From Leclercia adecarboxylata (GTDB lineage Bacteria > Pseudomonadota > Gammaproteobacteria > Enterobacterales > Enterobacteriaceae), in the NCBI RefSeq assembly GCF_006874705.1, contig NZ_CP035382.1, forward strand, positions 3,658,001 to 3,722,000: DNA of 64,000 nt, given 5' to 3'. Under the pieces are notes generated by a model. The model was not told the DNA's origin and did not search any database. It saw only the letters and a list, made by a program, of their open reading frames with translations. Both the position numbers and the translations under genes were made by a program. This document shows, one piece after another, positions 1-12,228 of this stretch. Numbering within the stretch: position 1 is the stretch's first letter; every line of letters begins with the position of its first letter.

Positions 1-1
1 A

Positions 2-592
2 CTGGGCGTACGCGTTCTGACCCAGACTATGGTCACCAGCGCCGATGAGCATGGCCTGCACACCAAAGATGGCGAACATATTAAAGCCGATCTGATGGTC
101 TGGGCGGCGGGTATTAAAGCGCCTGATTTCATGAAAGAGATTGGCGGTCTGGAAACCAACCGCATCAACCAGCTGGTGGTAGAGCCGACGCTGCAAACTA
201 CCCGCGATCCGGACATTTATGCGATTGGCGACTGCGCCTCTTGTGCCCGCCCGGAAGGTGGATTCGTACCACCGCGCGCTCAGGCCGCTCACCAGATGGC
301 CAGCCTGGCGCTGCATAATATTCTGGCGCAGGCGAAAGGAAAGACCCTGAAGAACTATGTCTATAAAGATCATGGTTCTCTGGTGTCACTCTCTAACTTC
401 TCTACCGTCGGCAGCCTGATGGGCAACCTGATGCGTGGCTCGATGATGGTGGAAGGGCGTATTGCGCGCTTCGTCTACATCTCGCTGTACCGTATGCACC
501 AGGTTGCGCTGCACGGTTACTTCAAAACCGGGCTAATGATGGTGGTAGGCAGCATCAACCGCGTGATCCGACCGCGACTGAAACTGCACTAA
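2..592 (+). CDS. ndh: NADH dehydrogenase II (type II NADH:quinone oxidoreductase), 3' part
   Basis: The reading frame is open from the first bases of the window, so the 5' half is missing; 196 C-terminal residues remain of a protein that is 434 residues in E. coli. The family is a single-subunit, non-proton-pumping FAD enzyme of the inner membrane that passes electrons from NADH to quinone. The visible part contains the second dinucleotide-fold end with the IYAIGDCAS motif that contacts FAD, a PPRAQAAHQ segment, and the basic, amphipathic C-terminus that associates with the membrane. The neighbour ycfJ downstream is as in E. coli. Confidence 0.95.
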   Translation: MGVRVLTQTMVTSADEHGLHTKDGEHIKADLMVWAAGIKAPDFMKEIGGLETNRINQLVVEPTLQTTRDPDIYAIGDCASCARPEGGFVPPRAQAAHQMASLALHNILAQAKGKTLKNYVYKDHGSLVSLSNFSTVGSLMGNLMRGSMMVEGRIARFVYISLYRMHQVALHGYFKTGLMMVVGSINRVIRPRLKLH

Positions 593-600
593 GACCCGCG

Positions 601-629
601 CCCCTCCGCACTCGCCGGAGGGGCTTATT
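601..629 (+). terminator. Probable ndh transcription terminator
   Basis: An 8-bp GC-rich inverted repeat (601-608 with 616-623) follows the ndh stop by a few bases and leads into a short T-containing tail. The T-run is weak, so termination efficiency is uncertain. Confidence 0.55.
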
Positions 630-789
630 CAGCATATCCTTCTGTGAATCGCGCTCTGACGGACTAAGAGTCCTCCTAAACACGTCTGTTTTGCGTTTAT
701 CACCACATTTTTAATCCTTTCTCTGATTTGCGAACACGCCGCTTTAGTTGCAGAATTGTTACCAATAGCAATAAAAAGGAGGTTGTCCC

Positions 790-1329
790 ATGAATAAATC
801 CATGGTGGCAGGTATAGGGATTGGCGTGGTTGCCGCGTTAGGCGTGGCGGCAGTTGCCAGTCTGAATGTCTTTGAACGTGGCCCACAATACGCGCAGGTG
901 GTTTCGGCGACACCGATTAAAGAGACGGTGAAAACACCGCGTCAGGAGTGCCATAACGTGACCGTGACGCATCGTCGTCCGGTGCAGGATGAAAACCGCA
1001 TTGCCGGTTCCGTGCTTGGTGCGGTGGCAGGCGGCGTGATTGGTCATCAGTTTGGTGGCGGGCGCGGTAAAGATGTTGCCACGGTCGTGGGCGCGCTGGG
1101 CGGTGGTTATGCCGGCAATCAGGCGCAGGGAGCCCTGCAGGAGCGCGACACCTACACCTCCACGCAGCAGCGTTGTAAAACGGTGTATGACAAATCAGAG
1201 AAAATGCTCGGCTACGATGTGACATACAAAATTGGCGATCAGCAGGGCAAGATCCGGATGGATAAAGATCCCGGCACGCAAATCCCCCTCAACAGCGATG
1301 GTCAGCTGGTACTGAATAACAAAGCATAA
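790..1329 (+). CDS. ycfJ: YcfJ, glycine-zipper outer-membrane-type protein
   Basis: The 179-residue product has an N-terminal hydrophobic segment (about residues 6-26) acting as signal or anchor, then a central glycine zipper (about residues 75-115, with GAVAGGVIG and VGALGGGYAG) typical of the 17-kDa surface antigen/Rick_17kDa group. Length and order match E. coli YcfJ. The start is an ATG behind an AAAAGGAGGTTG Shine-Dalgarno. Its role is not established; glycine-zipper proteins are generally envelope-associated. It lies downstream of ndh with its own leader and a strong terminator after it. Confidence 0.9.
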   Translation: MNKSMVAGIGIGVVAALGVAAVASLNVFERGPQYAQVVSATPIKETVKTPRQECHNVTVTHRRPVQDENRIAGSVLGAVAGGVIGHQFGGGRGKDVATVVGALGGGYAGNQAQGALQERDTYTSTQQRCKTVYDKSEKMLGYDVTYKIGDQQGKIRMDKDPGTQIPLNSDGQLVLNNKA

Positions 1330-1350
1330 AAAAATCTGTTCTCTGCATTT

Positions 1351-1386
1351 AGCTCCCCATTCGCTCAGGCTGGGGAGCTTTTTTTG
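1351..1386 (+). terminator. Rho-independent terminator of ycfJ
   Basis: A perfect 8-bp stem (AGCTCCCC at 1351-1358 with GGGGAGCT at 1372-1379) is followed directly by seven Ts. Confidence 0.85.
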
Positions 1387-1391
1387 TCCAT

Positions 1392-1439
1392 AAAAAAAGA
1401 CCTTAACGCCCGCATCGTTCGCGTCGGGATTAAGGTCTT
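1392..1439 (-). terminator. Rho-independent terminator of the small membrane gene
   Basis: Read on the minus strand, a long inverted repeat with outer arms AAGACCTTAA/TTAAGGTCTT is followed by a run of T. It ends the transcript that contains the small gene at 1467-1622 and supports that gene being real. Confidence 0.8.
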
Positions 1440-1466
1440 CTCAGGGATACAGCGGGGTAACAGTGG

Positions 1467-1622
1467 TTACAGGTCAAATTCGTGATACTGGCGGAGTAAC
1501 ATAAATCCTGTTATCAGTACGGAAAGGAAAGCAAATAAAACTGACCCACCACATAAAACCCAGAGACCGAATAACAATGTAATGACTATTAACACCTTAA
1601 AAAATGGTAATAGCAAAATCAT
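1467..1622 (-). CDS. Small hydrophobic membrane protein, unknown
   Basis: The open frame could begin further upstream, but the ATG at 1622 has a good Shine-Dalgarno (AAGGAG, 7 bases upstream), giving 51 residues starting MILLLPFFKV. About two thirds of the product is hydrophobic, with one or two membrane segments (roughly residues 2-19 and 24-42) and a polar end, RQYHEFDL. It has its own terminator and is transcribed against ycfJ. I do not recognise it. Between ycfJ and comR, E. coli K-12 has no annotated gene of this kind that I know of. Confidence 0.6.
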   Translation of the reverse strand: MILLLPFFKVLIVITLLFGLWVLCGGSVLFAFLSVLITGFMLLRQYHEFDL

Positions 1623-1810
1623 TTTATTCTCCTTCTGAATGTGAATAGCCAGAACAGCTCCGTTATGACTCATACGCCTAATCATTAGCACATCAATAAT
1701 TACTCGTTAAGGATAGCAAGCGGCAGAGAGGTGGTGATAGTTTTTACCTATCTTTAAACAGATTTGTCTGAAAGTGGCGGGGAGAGCAGGGCGGTTTACC
1801 GCCCTGCTGG

Positions 1811-2446
1811 TCAGGCTTTAAGGAGCTCAGGCCACAGGCGCAGGGTGATTTGCGTGATGGTCTGCAGTTTTTCCAGGCTGGCGCCTTCCCGGGCGCTGAT
1901 AGACATCCCCTGCAAAATGCAGCTCAGATACTGGGCAAGTTTTTGCGGATCGCATTGGGCGGGGATCTCACCGCGCTGCTGACGCTGCTCTAAGAACCGG
2001 CATAGCGTCTCTTCCTGCATCGCATGGCGAGATTTGACCGTATGGGCGATCTCTTGTGACGATGCCGCCAGCGTCGCTGAAGTGTTAATCATAAAACAGC
2101 CCGCAGGCGTGTCTTTGCTGGTAAAGCAGGTCGCCACCGCAGTGAAGTAATCTTCCAGCGCCTCTTCAACACGCTTCTCTTCGCAGAACAGCTGTGCTTC
2201 ATGGCGGGCGGCGAAGCGGCTGATATAGCGATCCAGCACCGCACGGAACAGCCCCTCTTTATTGGTAAATTCTGCATACAGCGTAGGGGCTTTGGCCCCG
2301 GTTGCTGCGACCAGATCGGCCAGCGATGTGGCTTCATACCCATGCTGCCAGAACAGCGTCATGGCCTTATCCAGCGCCGCGTCCCTGTCGAACACTTTTG
2401 GTCGGCCACGGCTTTTTTTAGCGCAACGCGTGTCATCGGTTGTCAT
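1811..2446 (-). CDS. comR: ComR, TetR-family repressor of bhsA
   Basis: This 211-residue TetR-type regulator has a helix-turn-helix in its first 60 residues (around ATSLADLVAATGAKAPTLYAEF) and a ligand-binding C-terminal half with two or more cysteines. In E. coli ComR represses the divergent copper-inducible gene bhsA (comC). The same divergent arrangement is present here, and palindromes that suit a TetR dimer lie in the intergenic region, including one just upstream of comR that would permit autoregulation. Confidence 0.92.
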   Translation of the reverse strand: MTTDDTRCAKKSRGRPKVFDRDAALDKAMTLFWQHGYEATSLADLVAATGAKAPTLYAEFTNKEGLFRAVLDRYISRFAARHEAQLFCEEKRVEEALEDYFTAVATCFTSKDTPAGCFMINTSATLAASSQEIAHTVKSRHAMQEETLCRFLEQRQQRGEIPAQCDPQKLAQYLSCILQGMSISAREGASLEKLQTITQITLRLWPELLKA

Positions 2447-2473
2447 GAGCCGTTGTACCTCTGTTGGTTTGTT

Positions 2474-2485
2474 GAACGACCATTA
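2474..2485. promoter_or_regulatory. Degenerate ComR operator-like site near comR
   Basis: The 12-mer matches the palindrome found upstream of bhsA (TAACGATCGTTA) at 9 of 12 positions. It lies about 28 bases before the comR start, so it may mediate autoregulation. This is inference from sequence similarity alone. Confidence 0.35.
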
Positions 2486-2574
2486 TAAAAATAATCCCGG
2501 TTTGCAGCCAGCGCTGAATTCATAAAATTATTTTCATCATATCAATATGAATTTTAAAGATTTTAAATTTATTT

Positions 2575-2586
2575 TAACGATCGTTA
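2575..2586. promoter_or_regulatory. ComR operator candidate 1 (perfect palindrome)
   Basis: TAACGATCGTTA is a perfect 12-bp palindrome in the comR-bhsA intergenic region. A near copy (11 of 12) occurs at 2631-2642. Paired palindromes between a TetR repressor and its divergent target are the expected arrangement for its operators. Confidence 0.6.
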
Positions 2587-2601
2587 TAAAAAGAATTTGA
2601 C

Positions 2602-2617
2602 CGTGATGCAGATCACA
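2602..2617 (+). promoter_or_regulatory. CRP-like site upstream of bhsA
   Basis: CGTGA-N6-TCACA matches the CRP half-sites TGTGA-N6-TCACA at nine of ten positions. It sits between the two ComR palindromes, about 70 bases before the bhsA start. Function is inferred only. Confidence 0.4.
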
Positions 2618-2630
2618 TTTATCATTTAGT

Positions 2631-2642
2631 TATCGATCGTTA
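2631..2642. promoter_or_regulatory. ComR operator candidate 2
   Basis: TATCGATCGTTA is a one-mismatch copy of the palindrome at 2575-2586, about 45 bases before the bhsA ATG and likely overlapping its promoter. Confidence 0.55.
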
Positions 2643-2686
2643 AGTTAATGCTTACGACCACCTGTCACTTGCATAAGGTTCATAAA

Positions 2687-2944
2687 ATGAAAAACGTAAA
2701 AACGCTCATCGCCGCTGCTGTACTCAGCTCACTCTCGTTTGCCAGCTTCGCCGCTGTACAGGTTCAGTCTACCCCTGCCGATCAACAAAAAGTGGGCACT
2801 ATCGCCGCAAATGGTGGGACTAACCTGGGTTCTCTGGAAAGCCAGCTAGCGCAAAAAGCGGACGAAATGGGCGCAAAATCTTTCCGTATCACCTCCGTTA
2901 GCGGTCCGAACACCCTGCACGGTACTGCGGTGATCTACAAATAA
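2687..2944 (+). CDS. bhsA: BhsA (ComC), DUF1471 outer-membrane stress protein
   Basis: The 85-residue precursor has a typical signal peptide (KNVKTLIAA...SFASFA, cleavage about residue 22) followed by a single YhcN/YdgH-type (DUF1471) domain ending in HGTAVIYK. E. coli BhsA is a small surface protein that affects outer-membrane copper permeability, biofilm formation and multiple stress resistance. The open frame extends upstream, but ATG 2687 gives the family length and begins at the signal peptide. It is divergent from comR and probably repressed by it. Confidence 0.92.
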   Translation: MKNVKTLIAAAVLSSLSFASFAAVQVQSTPADQQKVGTIAANGGTNLGSLESQLAQKADEMGAKSFRITSVSGPNTLHGTAVIYK

Positions 2945-2975
2945 GCATGGCTTAACCCTCATTAATGCCACTGCG

Positions 2976-3012
2976 AAAAAAAACGCTCTGCAATTGCAGA
3001 GCGTTTTTTTTA
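2976..3012. terminator. Bidirectional terminator between bhsA and ldtC
   Basis: An inverted repeat (ACGCTCTGC-aatt-GCAGAGCGT) is flanked by A-run and T-run, so it can terminate both the bhsA transcript (+) and the ldtC transcript (-). Confidence 0.85.
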
Positions 3013-3022
3013 TCGTTTCGGC

Positions 3023-3976
3023 TTACAACGTCTGGGCTTCAGGATGACGGGTAACGTCCACCGGCATGCCGGAGCGGGCTTCCATCGCGCGCTCCATCAC
3101 TGCTTCGTCTGAGCTGGCTTTAAAGCCCTGCTGGGCGGCATTCAACACAATCGGCAGGGTCTGAGGATCGTCATTCAGCTGCTTCGACAGCGGTTGATGT
3201 ACTTCCACCAGCCGCACGCCACCGGGCTCCTCTGACACCTTGATCGGCGTATTCAGGATATTCACTTTGGTGCCGGGCTGGATGACGCGGAACAGCGTCT
3301 CGATGTCATTGTCACGCAGGCGAATACAGCCGGAGCTGACGCGCATACCGATGCCAAAATCGGCGTTGGTGCCGTGTAGCAGGTAGACCCCACCGTAGGC
3401 CGCAAGGCGGATCGCATGATGCCCCATCGGGTTTTCCGGTCCGGCGGGCACCACCGCAGGCAGATCGATGCCCTGAGCTTTATAACGGGCGCGAATATTG
3501 GCGGTTGGCGTCCATGTGGGGTTGGCGCGCTTGTCTGACACCGTGGTCACCATGGTTGGCGTCAGGGTATCACCGCCCAACTGACCAATGCCGATTGGAT
3601 AGACCGTGACCTCATTTTTACCCGGCGGGTAATAGTAAAGACGCAGCTCGGCCAGGTTAATGACAATCCCTTCCCGCGGCGCATCGGGGAGCAGGGTCTG
3701 TAGCGGGATGGTCAGCACGCTGCCCGCGCGGGGAACGTAGGGATCCACGCCGGGATTGGCCTGCAGTAGCGCCAGAAAGCCGACGTTATATTTTTTGGCA
3801 ATTGCTTCCAGCGAGCCGCCGTCATTTTCCACGACGTGAAAGCGGTTCTCGCCCACGAGACGGCTGCCCGGCGGGGGAAGGGGCCAGGTATTGGCCCGGG
3901 CAGGTAGGGCAAGCGCCAGGGTAGCGAGCAGCGCAACCAACGATATCCAACGGGTAAAACGCGAAGTCGTTATCAT
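3023..3976 (-). CDS. ldtC: L,D-transpeptidase LdtC
   Basis: A periplasmic enzyme that in E. coli attaches Braun lipoprotein to peptidoglycan meso-DAP residues. Start 3976 is chosen because it begins MITTSRFTRW like the E. coli protein and gives 317 residues (E. coli 320); an upstream in-frame ATG at 3994 adds six residues. The order is signal peptide (1-28), LysM domain (about 45-92), then a YkuD catalytic domain with HGTN (201-204) and the active-site SSGCIRLR motif, Cys217. It was formerly ycfS. Confidence 0.95.
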   Translation of the reverse strand: MITTSRFTRWISLVALLATLALALPARANTWPLPPPGSRLVGENRFHVVENDGGSLEAIAKKYNVGFLALLQANPGVDPYVPRAGSVLTIPLQTLLPDAPREGIVINLAELRLYYYPPGKNEVTVYPIGIGQLGGDTLTPTMVTTVSDKRANPTWTPTANIRARYKAQGIDLPAVVPAGPENPMGHHAIRLAAYGGVYLLHGTNADFGIGMRVSSGCIRLRDNDIETLFRVIQPGTKVNILNTPIKVSEEPGGVRLVEVHQPLSKQLNDDPQTLPIVLNAAQQGFKASSDEAVMERAMEARSGMPVDVTRHPEAQTL

Positions 3977-4128
3977 CACCAGAATCCATAGCAATAAAGA
4001 TTATTATTATCTGAAAGTTAATTGATAATTATGGCGAATGGACGTGTCGGGAAATCCAGGTGTATTGCAAAGAGTTGTAAATTAACGGGGAACGAGGCCG
4101 GGCGATTGCAGGACCGCCCGGCGGTGGG

Positions 4129-7100
4129 TCAGGCGACGGCGTTCTCTTCGAGCTGTCGCATAAAGTTACGAACCCAGTCCATGCGGGTTTTCCGTTCCGC
4201 CAGATCCTGGGTGAATTTCAGACGCGTTGGACCGTCCAGACGGTAGTGCTGAGGCTGTTTCTGCAGCAGACCAATCAGCCACATCGGATCGACATGATTC
4301 TTCTCGGCAAACTCAATCATGCCGCCTTTGTCATTCCCCTCCAGCTTGCGGATCCCCAGCTTCTGCGCCTGCTGGCGTAAACGGGCGATATCCAGCAGGT
4401 TACGCGCCGCATCCGGCAGCAGGCCAAAGCGGTCAATCAGCTCCACCTTAATCTCGTCGAGGCTGGCTTCGTCCCTGGCGCTGGCAATGCGTTTATAGAA
4501 TGACAGACGCGTATTAACATCCGGGATAAAGTCATCCGGCAGCAGGGCCGGCATCCGCAGCTCCACCTCCGTCTGCTGGCTGGTGAGATCTTCCAGCGAC
4601 GGCTCGCGCCCCGCCTTCAGGGCATCGACGGCATTTTCCAGCAGCTCCATATACAGCTGGAAGCCGATGGTTTCCATCGATCCGCTCTGATCTTCACCCA
4701 GCAGCTCACCCGCGCCGCGGATCTCGAGATCGTGCGTCGCCAGCGCAAAGCCGGCCCCCAGATCTTCCAGCGAGGCGATGGCTTCGAGACGTTTTTGCGC
4801 ATCGGTAGTCATCGCTTTCGGATGTGGAGTCATCAGCCAGGCATAGGCCTGATGGTGTGAACGGCCGACTCGACCACGCAGCTGGTGGAGCTGCGCCAGG
4901 CCGAAGTGATCCGCCCGCTCAATGATGATGGTATTGGCGGTAGGAATATCGATCCCGGTTTCGATGATCGTGGTACACACCAGCACGTTAAACCGCTGGT
5001 GGTGGAAGTCGTTCATCACCCGCTCCAGCTCGCGCTCGCGCATCTGCCCGTGGCCGATGGCGATCCGCGCCTCCGGCACCAGCTCTGCCAGCCGGTCGGC
5101 CGCTTTCTGAATATTTTCCACATCGTTGTAGAGATAATAGACCTGGCCACCGCGCAGGACTTCACGCAGGATCGCCTCGCGCACCACCAGGTTATCGTAT
5201 TCACGGACAAAGGTTTTCACCGCCAGGCGACGGGCCGGCGGGGTGGCGATAATCGACAGATCGCGCATGCCGCTCATTGCCATGTTCAGGGTGCGCGGGA
5301 TCGGCGTGGCGGTGAGGGTCAGGATGTCGACATCGGCACGCATCGCTTTGATCCGCTCTTTGTGGCGCACGCCAAAGCGATGCTCTTCATCGACAATTAA
5401 CAGCCCCAGATCTTTCCACTTCACGTCGCTCTGCAGCAGCTTATGGGTGCCGATGAGAATATCGATTTTGCCCTCGCTGGCCTGCTCCAGGATCTGAGCC
5501 TGCTCTTTGGCGCTGCGGAAACGCGACATCATCTCAATGCGCACCGGCCAGTTGGCAAAGCGGTCGCGGAAGTTATCGTAGTGCTGCTGCGCCAGCAGGG
5601 TGGTCGGCACCAGCACGGCCACCTGCTTGTTGTTCTCAACCGCGAGGAAGGTGGCGCGCATCGCCACTTCGGTTTTCCCGAAGCCCACGTCGCCGCACAC
5701 CAGCCGGTCCATCGCCAGCGGCTGGCACATGTCGCTGAGCACGGCATTGATCGCCTGGGCCTGGTCCGGCGTAGTTTCAAACGGGAAGCTGTCGCAGAAC
5801 AGCTGGTACTGCTCTTTATCGTGTTTAAAGGCGTAGCCGGACTTGGCCGCGCGCTGGGCGTAAATATCCAGCAGCTCTGCCGCCACGTCGCGTACTTTTT
5901 CCGCCGCTTTCTGCCGCGCCCGCGCCCAGGCGTCACCGCCAAGTTTATGCAGAGGCGCATTCTCTTCCGCGCCGCCCGCGTAGCGGCTGATTAGATGCAG
6001 GGACGACACCGGCACATAGAGTTTGGCGTCGTTGGCGTACATCAGCATCAGGTATTCGCCCTTGATGCCCCCGGCTTCCAGGGTGGTCATTCCCGCATAA
6101 CGTCCCACGCCATGCTCGAGATGGACAATCGGCTGGCCGGGGTGCAGCTCCGCCAGGTTACGGATCAGCGTATCCGGGTTGATGGTGCGGCGGCTGTCCT
6201 GGCGGCGGCGCGCCACGCGCTCGCCCAGCAGGTCGCTTTCGCAGATCAGCGCCAGGTTATTGAGCGTATCAATAAAGCCGTGCTCGGCGGCACCAATCAT
6301 CAGATAGCGACCGGTGCCGCTGGCCTCGTCCAGACGCAGGATCCGCTTCGGCGCCACTTTGATGCGGCTGAGCAGCTCGCCCAGCGCTTCGCGACGGCCT
6401 TCGCTTTCGACGGAGAAGATCACCGGGCCGGTAAAGGCTTCGAGGAATTTACGCAGGTTGTCCAGCGGGGATTTATTCTGCGCCTGCACCGCGAGGTCCG
6501 GCAGCGGCTGATACGCCAGATTGGTATTAGCGGCTTTATCCGGCAGGTTTTCGGTTTTGAGCTGCATGCGCGGCCAGCGTTTCAGCTCGCTGAACAGCTC
6601 GTCGGTGCGCAGCCACAGCAGCTCAGGCTCCAGCAGGGGGCGCATCGGATCCACCCCGCGATTCTCAAACCGGGCGCGGGTTTCGCTCTCAAAACGGTGG
6701 GCGCTGGCCTCCAGATCGCCGGTATTCAGCACCAGGGTATTAGCCGGGAAGTAGCTGAACAGGGCGGGGAGCGGCTCGCTGAAGAACAGCGGCTGCCAGT
6801 ACTCGATCCCCGTCGGCAGGGTGCCTTTGCTCACCTGCTGATAGATATGCTCGGCGTCGCGCTTGACCTCAAACTTATCGCGCCACTGGCTGCGGAACAG
6901 CTCGATAGCGGTTTTGTCAGTCGGAAACTCGTGGGCTGGCAGCAGGTTGATGGCCTCCACTTCCTCCAGCGTGCGCTGGGTGTCGGCGTCAAACAGGCGC
7001 AGGCTGTCGATTTCGTCATCGAAGAAATCCAGACGATAGGGCAGCGCGCTGCCCATCGGGAAGAGATCGAGCAGGGCGCCGCGGGTGGCATACTCCCCGT

Positions 7101-7575
7101 GCTCCATCACCTGATCCACATGGCGATAGCCGGCGCTGTCGAGCTGGACGCGCAGGGCATCCCGCGACAGGCGCTGACCCTTTTTCATCACCAGCGCATG
7201 CCCGTGCAGATAGCTGTGCGGACAGACGCGCTGCATCAGGGTATTGACCGGCACAATCAGCACACCGCGCTGCATGGTGGGCAGCTGATAGAGCGTGGAG
7301 AGGCGCGAGGAGATAATCTCCTGGTGCGGGGAGAAGCTGTCGTAGGGCAGGGTCTCCCAGTCGGCGAGACTGGTGACCAGCTGATCGGTAAACTGGCGGA
7401 TCTCATCATGCAGGCGCAGGGCGTTTTGCATGTCCGGCGCGACCAGCACCACCGGCCCCTGATGGCGCTCTGCAATTTCTGCAACCAGCGTGGCGCAGGC
7501 TGCCCCGGTCAGTTCACCCAACTGGCGTTGGTCGCCCGCTTTGCCGGGCAGGGAAAAACGATATTGTTCAGGCAT
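4129..7575 (-). CDS. mfd: Mfd, transcription-repair coupling factor
   Basis: This 1,148-residue DNA translocase, exactly E. coli length, displaces RNA polymerase stalled at lesions and recruits UvrA. It shows an N-terminal UvrB-like module (about 1-350), a CarD-like RNA polymerase-interaction domain (about 480-545, around HLEHGVGRYAG), and RecG-type helicase motors with Walker A GDVGFGKTE, a DEEH box and the motif VI-like QLRGRVGRSHHQAYAW, followed by the TRCF C-terminal domain. The start at 7575 (MPEQYRFSL) follows the E. coli N-terminus; eleven extra upstream residues are not conserved. Confidence 0.97.
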   Translation of the reverse strand: MPEQYRFSLPGKAGDQRQLGELTGAACATLVAEIAERHQGPVVLVAPDMQNALRLHDEIRQFTDQLVTSLADWETLPYDSFSPHQEIISSRLSTLYQLPTMQRGVLIVPVNTLMQRVCPHSYLHGHALVMKKGQRLSRDALRVQLDSAGYRHVDQVMEHGEYATRGALLDLFPMGSALPYRLDFFDDEIDSLRLFDADTQRTLEEVEAINLLPAHEFPTDKTAIELFRSQWRDKFEVKRDAEHIYQQVSKGTLPTGIEYWQPLFFSEPLPALFSYFPANTLVLNTGDLEASAHRFESETRARFENRGVDPMRPLLEPELLWLRTDELFSELKRWPRMQLKTENLPDKAANTNLAYQPLPDLAVQAQNKSPLDNLRKFLEAFTGPVIFSVESEGRREALGELLSRIKVAPKRILRLDEASGTGRYLMIGAAEHGFIDTLNNLALICESDLLGERVARRRQDSRRTINPDTLIRNLAELHPGQPIVHLEHGVGRYAGMTTLEAGGIKGEYLMLMYANDAKLYVPVSSLHLISRYAGGAEENAPLHKLGGDAWARARQKAAEKVRDVAAELLDIYAQRAAKSGYAFKHDKEQYQLFCDSFPFETTPDQAQAINAVLSDMCQPLAMDRLVCGDVGFGKTEVAMRATFLAVENNKQVAVLVPTTLLAQQHYDNFRDRFANWPVRIEMMSRFRSAKEQAQILEQASEGKIDILIGTHKLLQSDVKWKDLGLLIVDEEHRFGVRHKERIKAMRADVDILTLTATPIPRTLNMAMSGMRDLSIIATPPARRLAVKTFVREYDNLVVREAILREVLRGGQVYYLYNDVENIQKAADRLAELVPEARIAIGHGQMRERELERVMNDFHHQRFNVLVCTTIIETGIDIPTANTIIIERADHFGLAQLHQLRGRVGRSHHQAYAWLMTPHPKAMTTDAQKRLEAIASLEDLGAGFALATHDLEIRGAGELLGEDQSGSMETIGFQLYMELLENAVDALKAGREPSLEDLTSQQTEVELRMPALLPDDFIPDVNTRLSFYKRIASARDEASLDEIKVELIDRFGLLPDAARNLLDIARLRQQAQKLGIRKLEGNDKGGMIEFAEKNHVDPMWLIGLLQKQPQHYRLDGPTRLKFTQDLAERKTRMDWVRNFMRQLEENAVA

Positions 7576-7694
7576 GGCTTTGTCAGGATCTCTTATTGGG
7601 CATATCACTGATACACAATGTCTTTATTATCCTTGATCGTTTTACATTAGCAAATCGTAACCGCACACAGCGTGAAGAGGCCCCCGCAGGGGCG

Positions 7695-8768
7695 CTAGCG
7701 CGTGGCCTGAACCGGCGTCAGGCGGGCAGGCGGGGTAAAGAAGAAATCCCCGGTCAGCGCACTGGAGAGTTTACGCGCCCCCAGCCCCACGAGGGTGCAG
7801 ACCAGCAGGCTGGCAAAGGGATAGAACAGCACCAGCGTCAGCTCCGCCCATACCGGCCATGCCCCGCTGTTCAGCTGGTGGATCATGACCAGGCTGACCC
7901 CTTCGATCAGGATGCGGTGAGTGGTATAGATGGCAATGGTGTTCGAGCCCACCACGTTCAGCAGGTTATCAGGCCCGACGGCAAACCGCTGCTCAAGGCG
8001 GTAGAAAAGGGCCATGATCAGCAGGATCGACAGCAGCGACAGCGGCAGGGGAACGCCGACGAACCACAGCACGACGGAGACCACTCCGAACGCCGCCACC
8101 GCCAGCGCATCACGCCGCCACACCCGGGCCTGCATCCACGCCATCAGCTGCACGCCATACCAGGCGCCGAGGCTGTAATAAATCATATTGCGCACCACGC
8201 TGTTCATCCCCCACCACGGCAGCGGCAGGAAGTTGATCGCGATGCTGGCCAGCGCCAGCAGCCCGATAAGCGGCAGCTTCCAGCGGCTCAGCAGCTTGCA
8301 GAGGGTGAAATAGACTACCAGGGCGTAGAGGTACCACAGGCTGGTGCTGGCGGTGAGCATCCCGGTGATAAAGCCGCTCAGCGAGTCGGCATAGGCGGCG
8401 TTCGACGCGGTATTAAGATCCCGCTCCGGCGCCAGCCACGCGTTGAGATGGGTCAGGGCCTGCCACTGCAACACACCCCACAGCGCCAGGACCCAGATAA
8501 TGCTCCAGAGCCGTTTGTCGAGGCAGGTTTTCCACTCAACCTCGTCAATATAGCGCCGGACCAGATACCCTGAGATAAAGAAGAACACCGGCATGCGGAA
8601 GGGGGCGAGATAAAGATTGAACGTCACCCAGCATTTGGCGAGCAGCACCGAAAGCGGGGCGTGCAGCGCCTCGAGGTGGGGATAAAAGGTGATCACCGAG
8701 TGGTAAATCACCACCAGGCAAATGCACAGCCCCTTTATCTGGTTAATCCATAGTGCTTTTTGTTTCAT
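7695..8768 (-). CDS. ycfT: YcfT, acyltransferase-3 family membrane protein
   Basis: A 357-residue inner-membrane protein with about ten transmembrane segments and the acyltransferase_3 hallmarks: an early INQIKGLCICLVVIYHS segment with the conserved His, and PFRMPVFFFISGYL. It matches E. coli YcfT in length and position between mfd and lolC. The substrate is unknown; relatives transfer acyl or acetyl groups to surface polysaccharides. Confidence 0.9.
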   Translation of the reverse strand: MKQKALWINQIKGLCICLVVIYHSVITFYPHLEALHAPLSVLLAKCWVTFNLYLAPFRMPVFFFISGYLVRRYIDEVEWKTCLDKRLWSIIWVLALWGVLQWQALTHLNAWLAPERDLNTASNAAYADSLSGFITGMLTASTSLWYLYALVVYFTLCKLLSRWKLPLIGLLALASIAINFLPLPWWGMNSVVRNMIYYSLGAWYGVQLMAWMQARVWRRDALAVAAFGVVSVVLWFVGVPLPLSLLSILLIMALFYRLEQRFAVGPDNLLNVVGSNTIAIYTTHRILIEGVSLVMIHQLNSGAWPVWAELTLVLFYPFASLLVCTLVGLGARKLSSALTGDFFFTPPARLTPVQATR

Positions 8769-8988
8769 CGCTTACCGGGTCCTGTTCTTATCGTCATCGA
8801 AAGGGATAAGTGTGTTGAGCGGCTGATGGGATGTAACGGGTAAGAGTCTGTAAGCGGACGATTTTCGGAAAAACTGCAAAGGGCATGGGAATGAAGGGGA
8901 GGGCCGGGCAGCGGTTACCGCATTGATTTAACCTGATTTTTCGGATAATTGATTATCAAAGCGTCGGGTATCAGTCATTTACCCTTAG

Positions 8989-12177
<3,189 letters not shown>

Positions 12178-12228
12178 TTACGTCATGATTTAGCGGTGTT
12201 TGCCGCCAAATCAACAGAGGAATGCACT

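Noticed and set aside
5995..7611. 538-codon open frame on the plus strand opposite mfd
   Set aside because: It lies wholly antisense to the conserved mfd gene and has the low-complexity Q/H/R-rich composition of a GC-rich shadow frame, with no ribosome-binding site or known domain.
7596..8573. 325-codon plus-strand frame opposite ycfT
   Set aside because: Antisense shadow of ycfT, rich in Q, H and R, with no recognisable domain.
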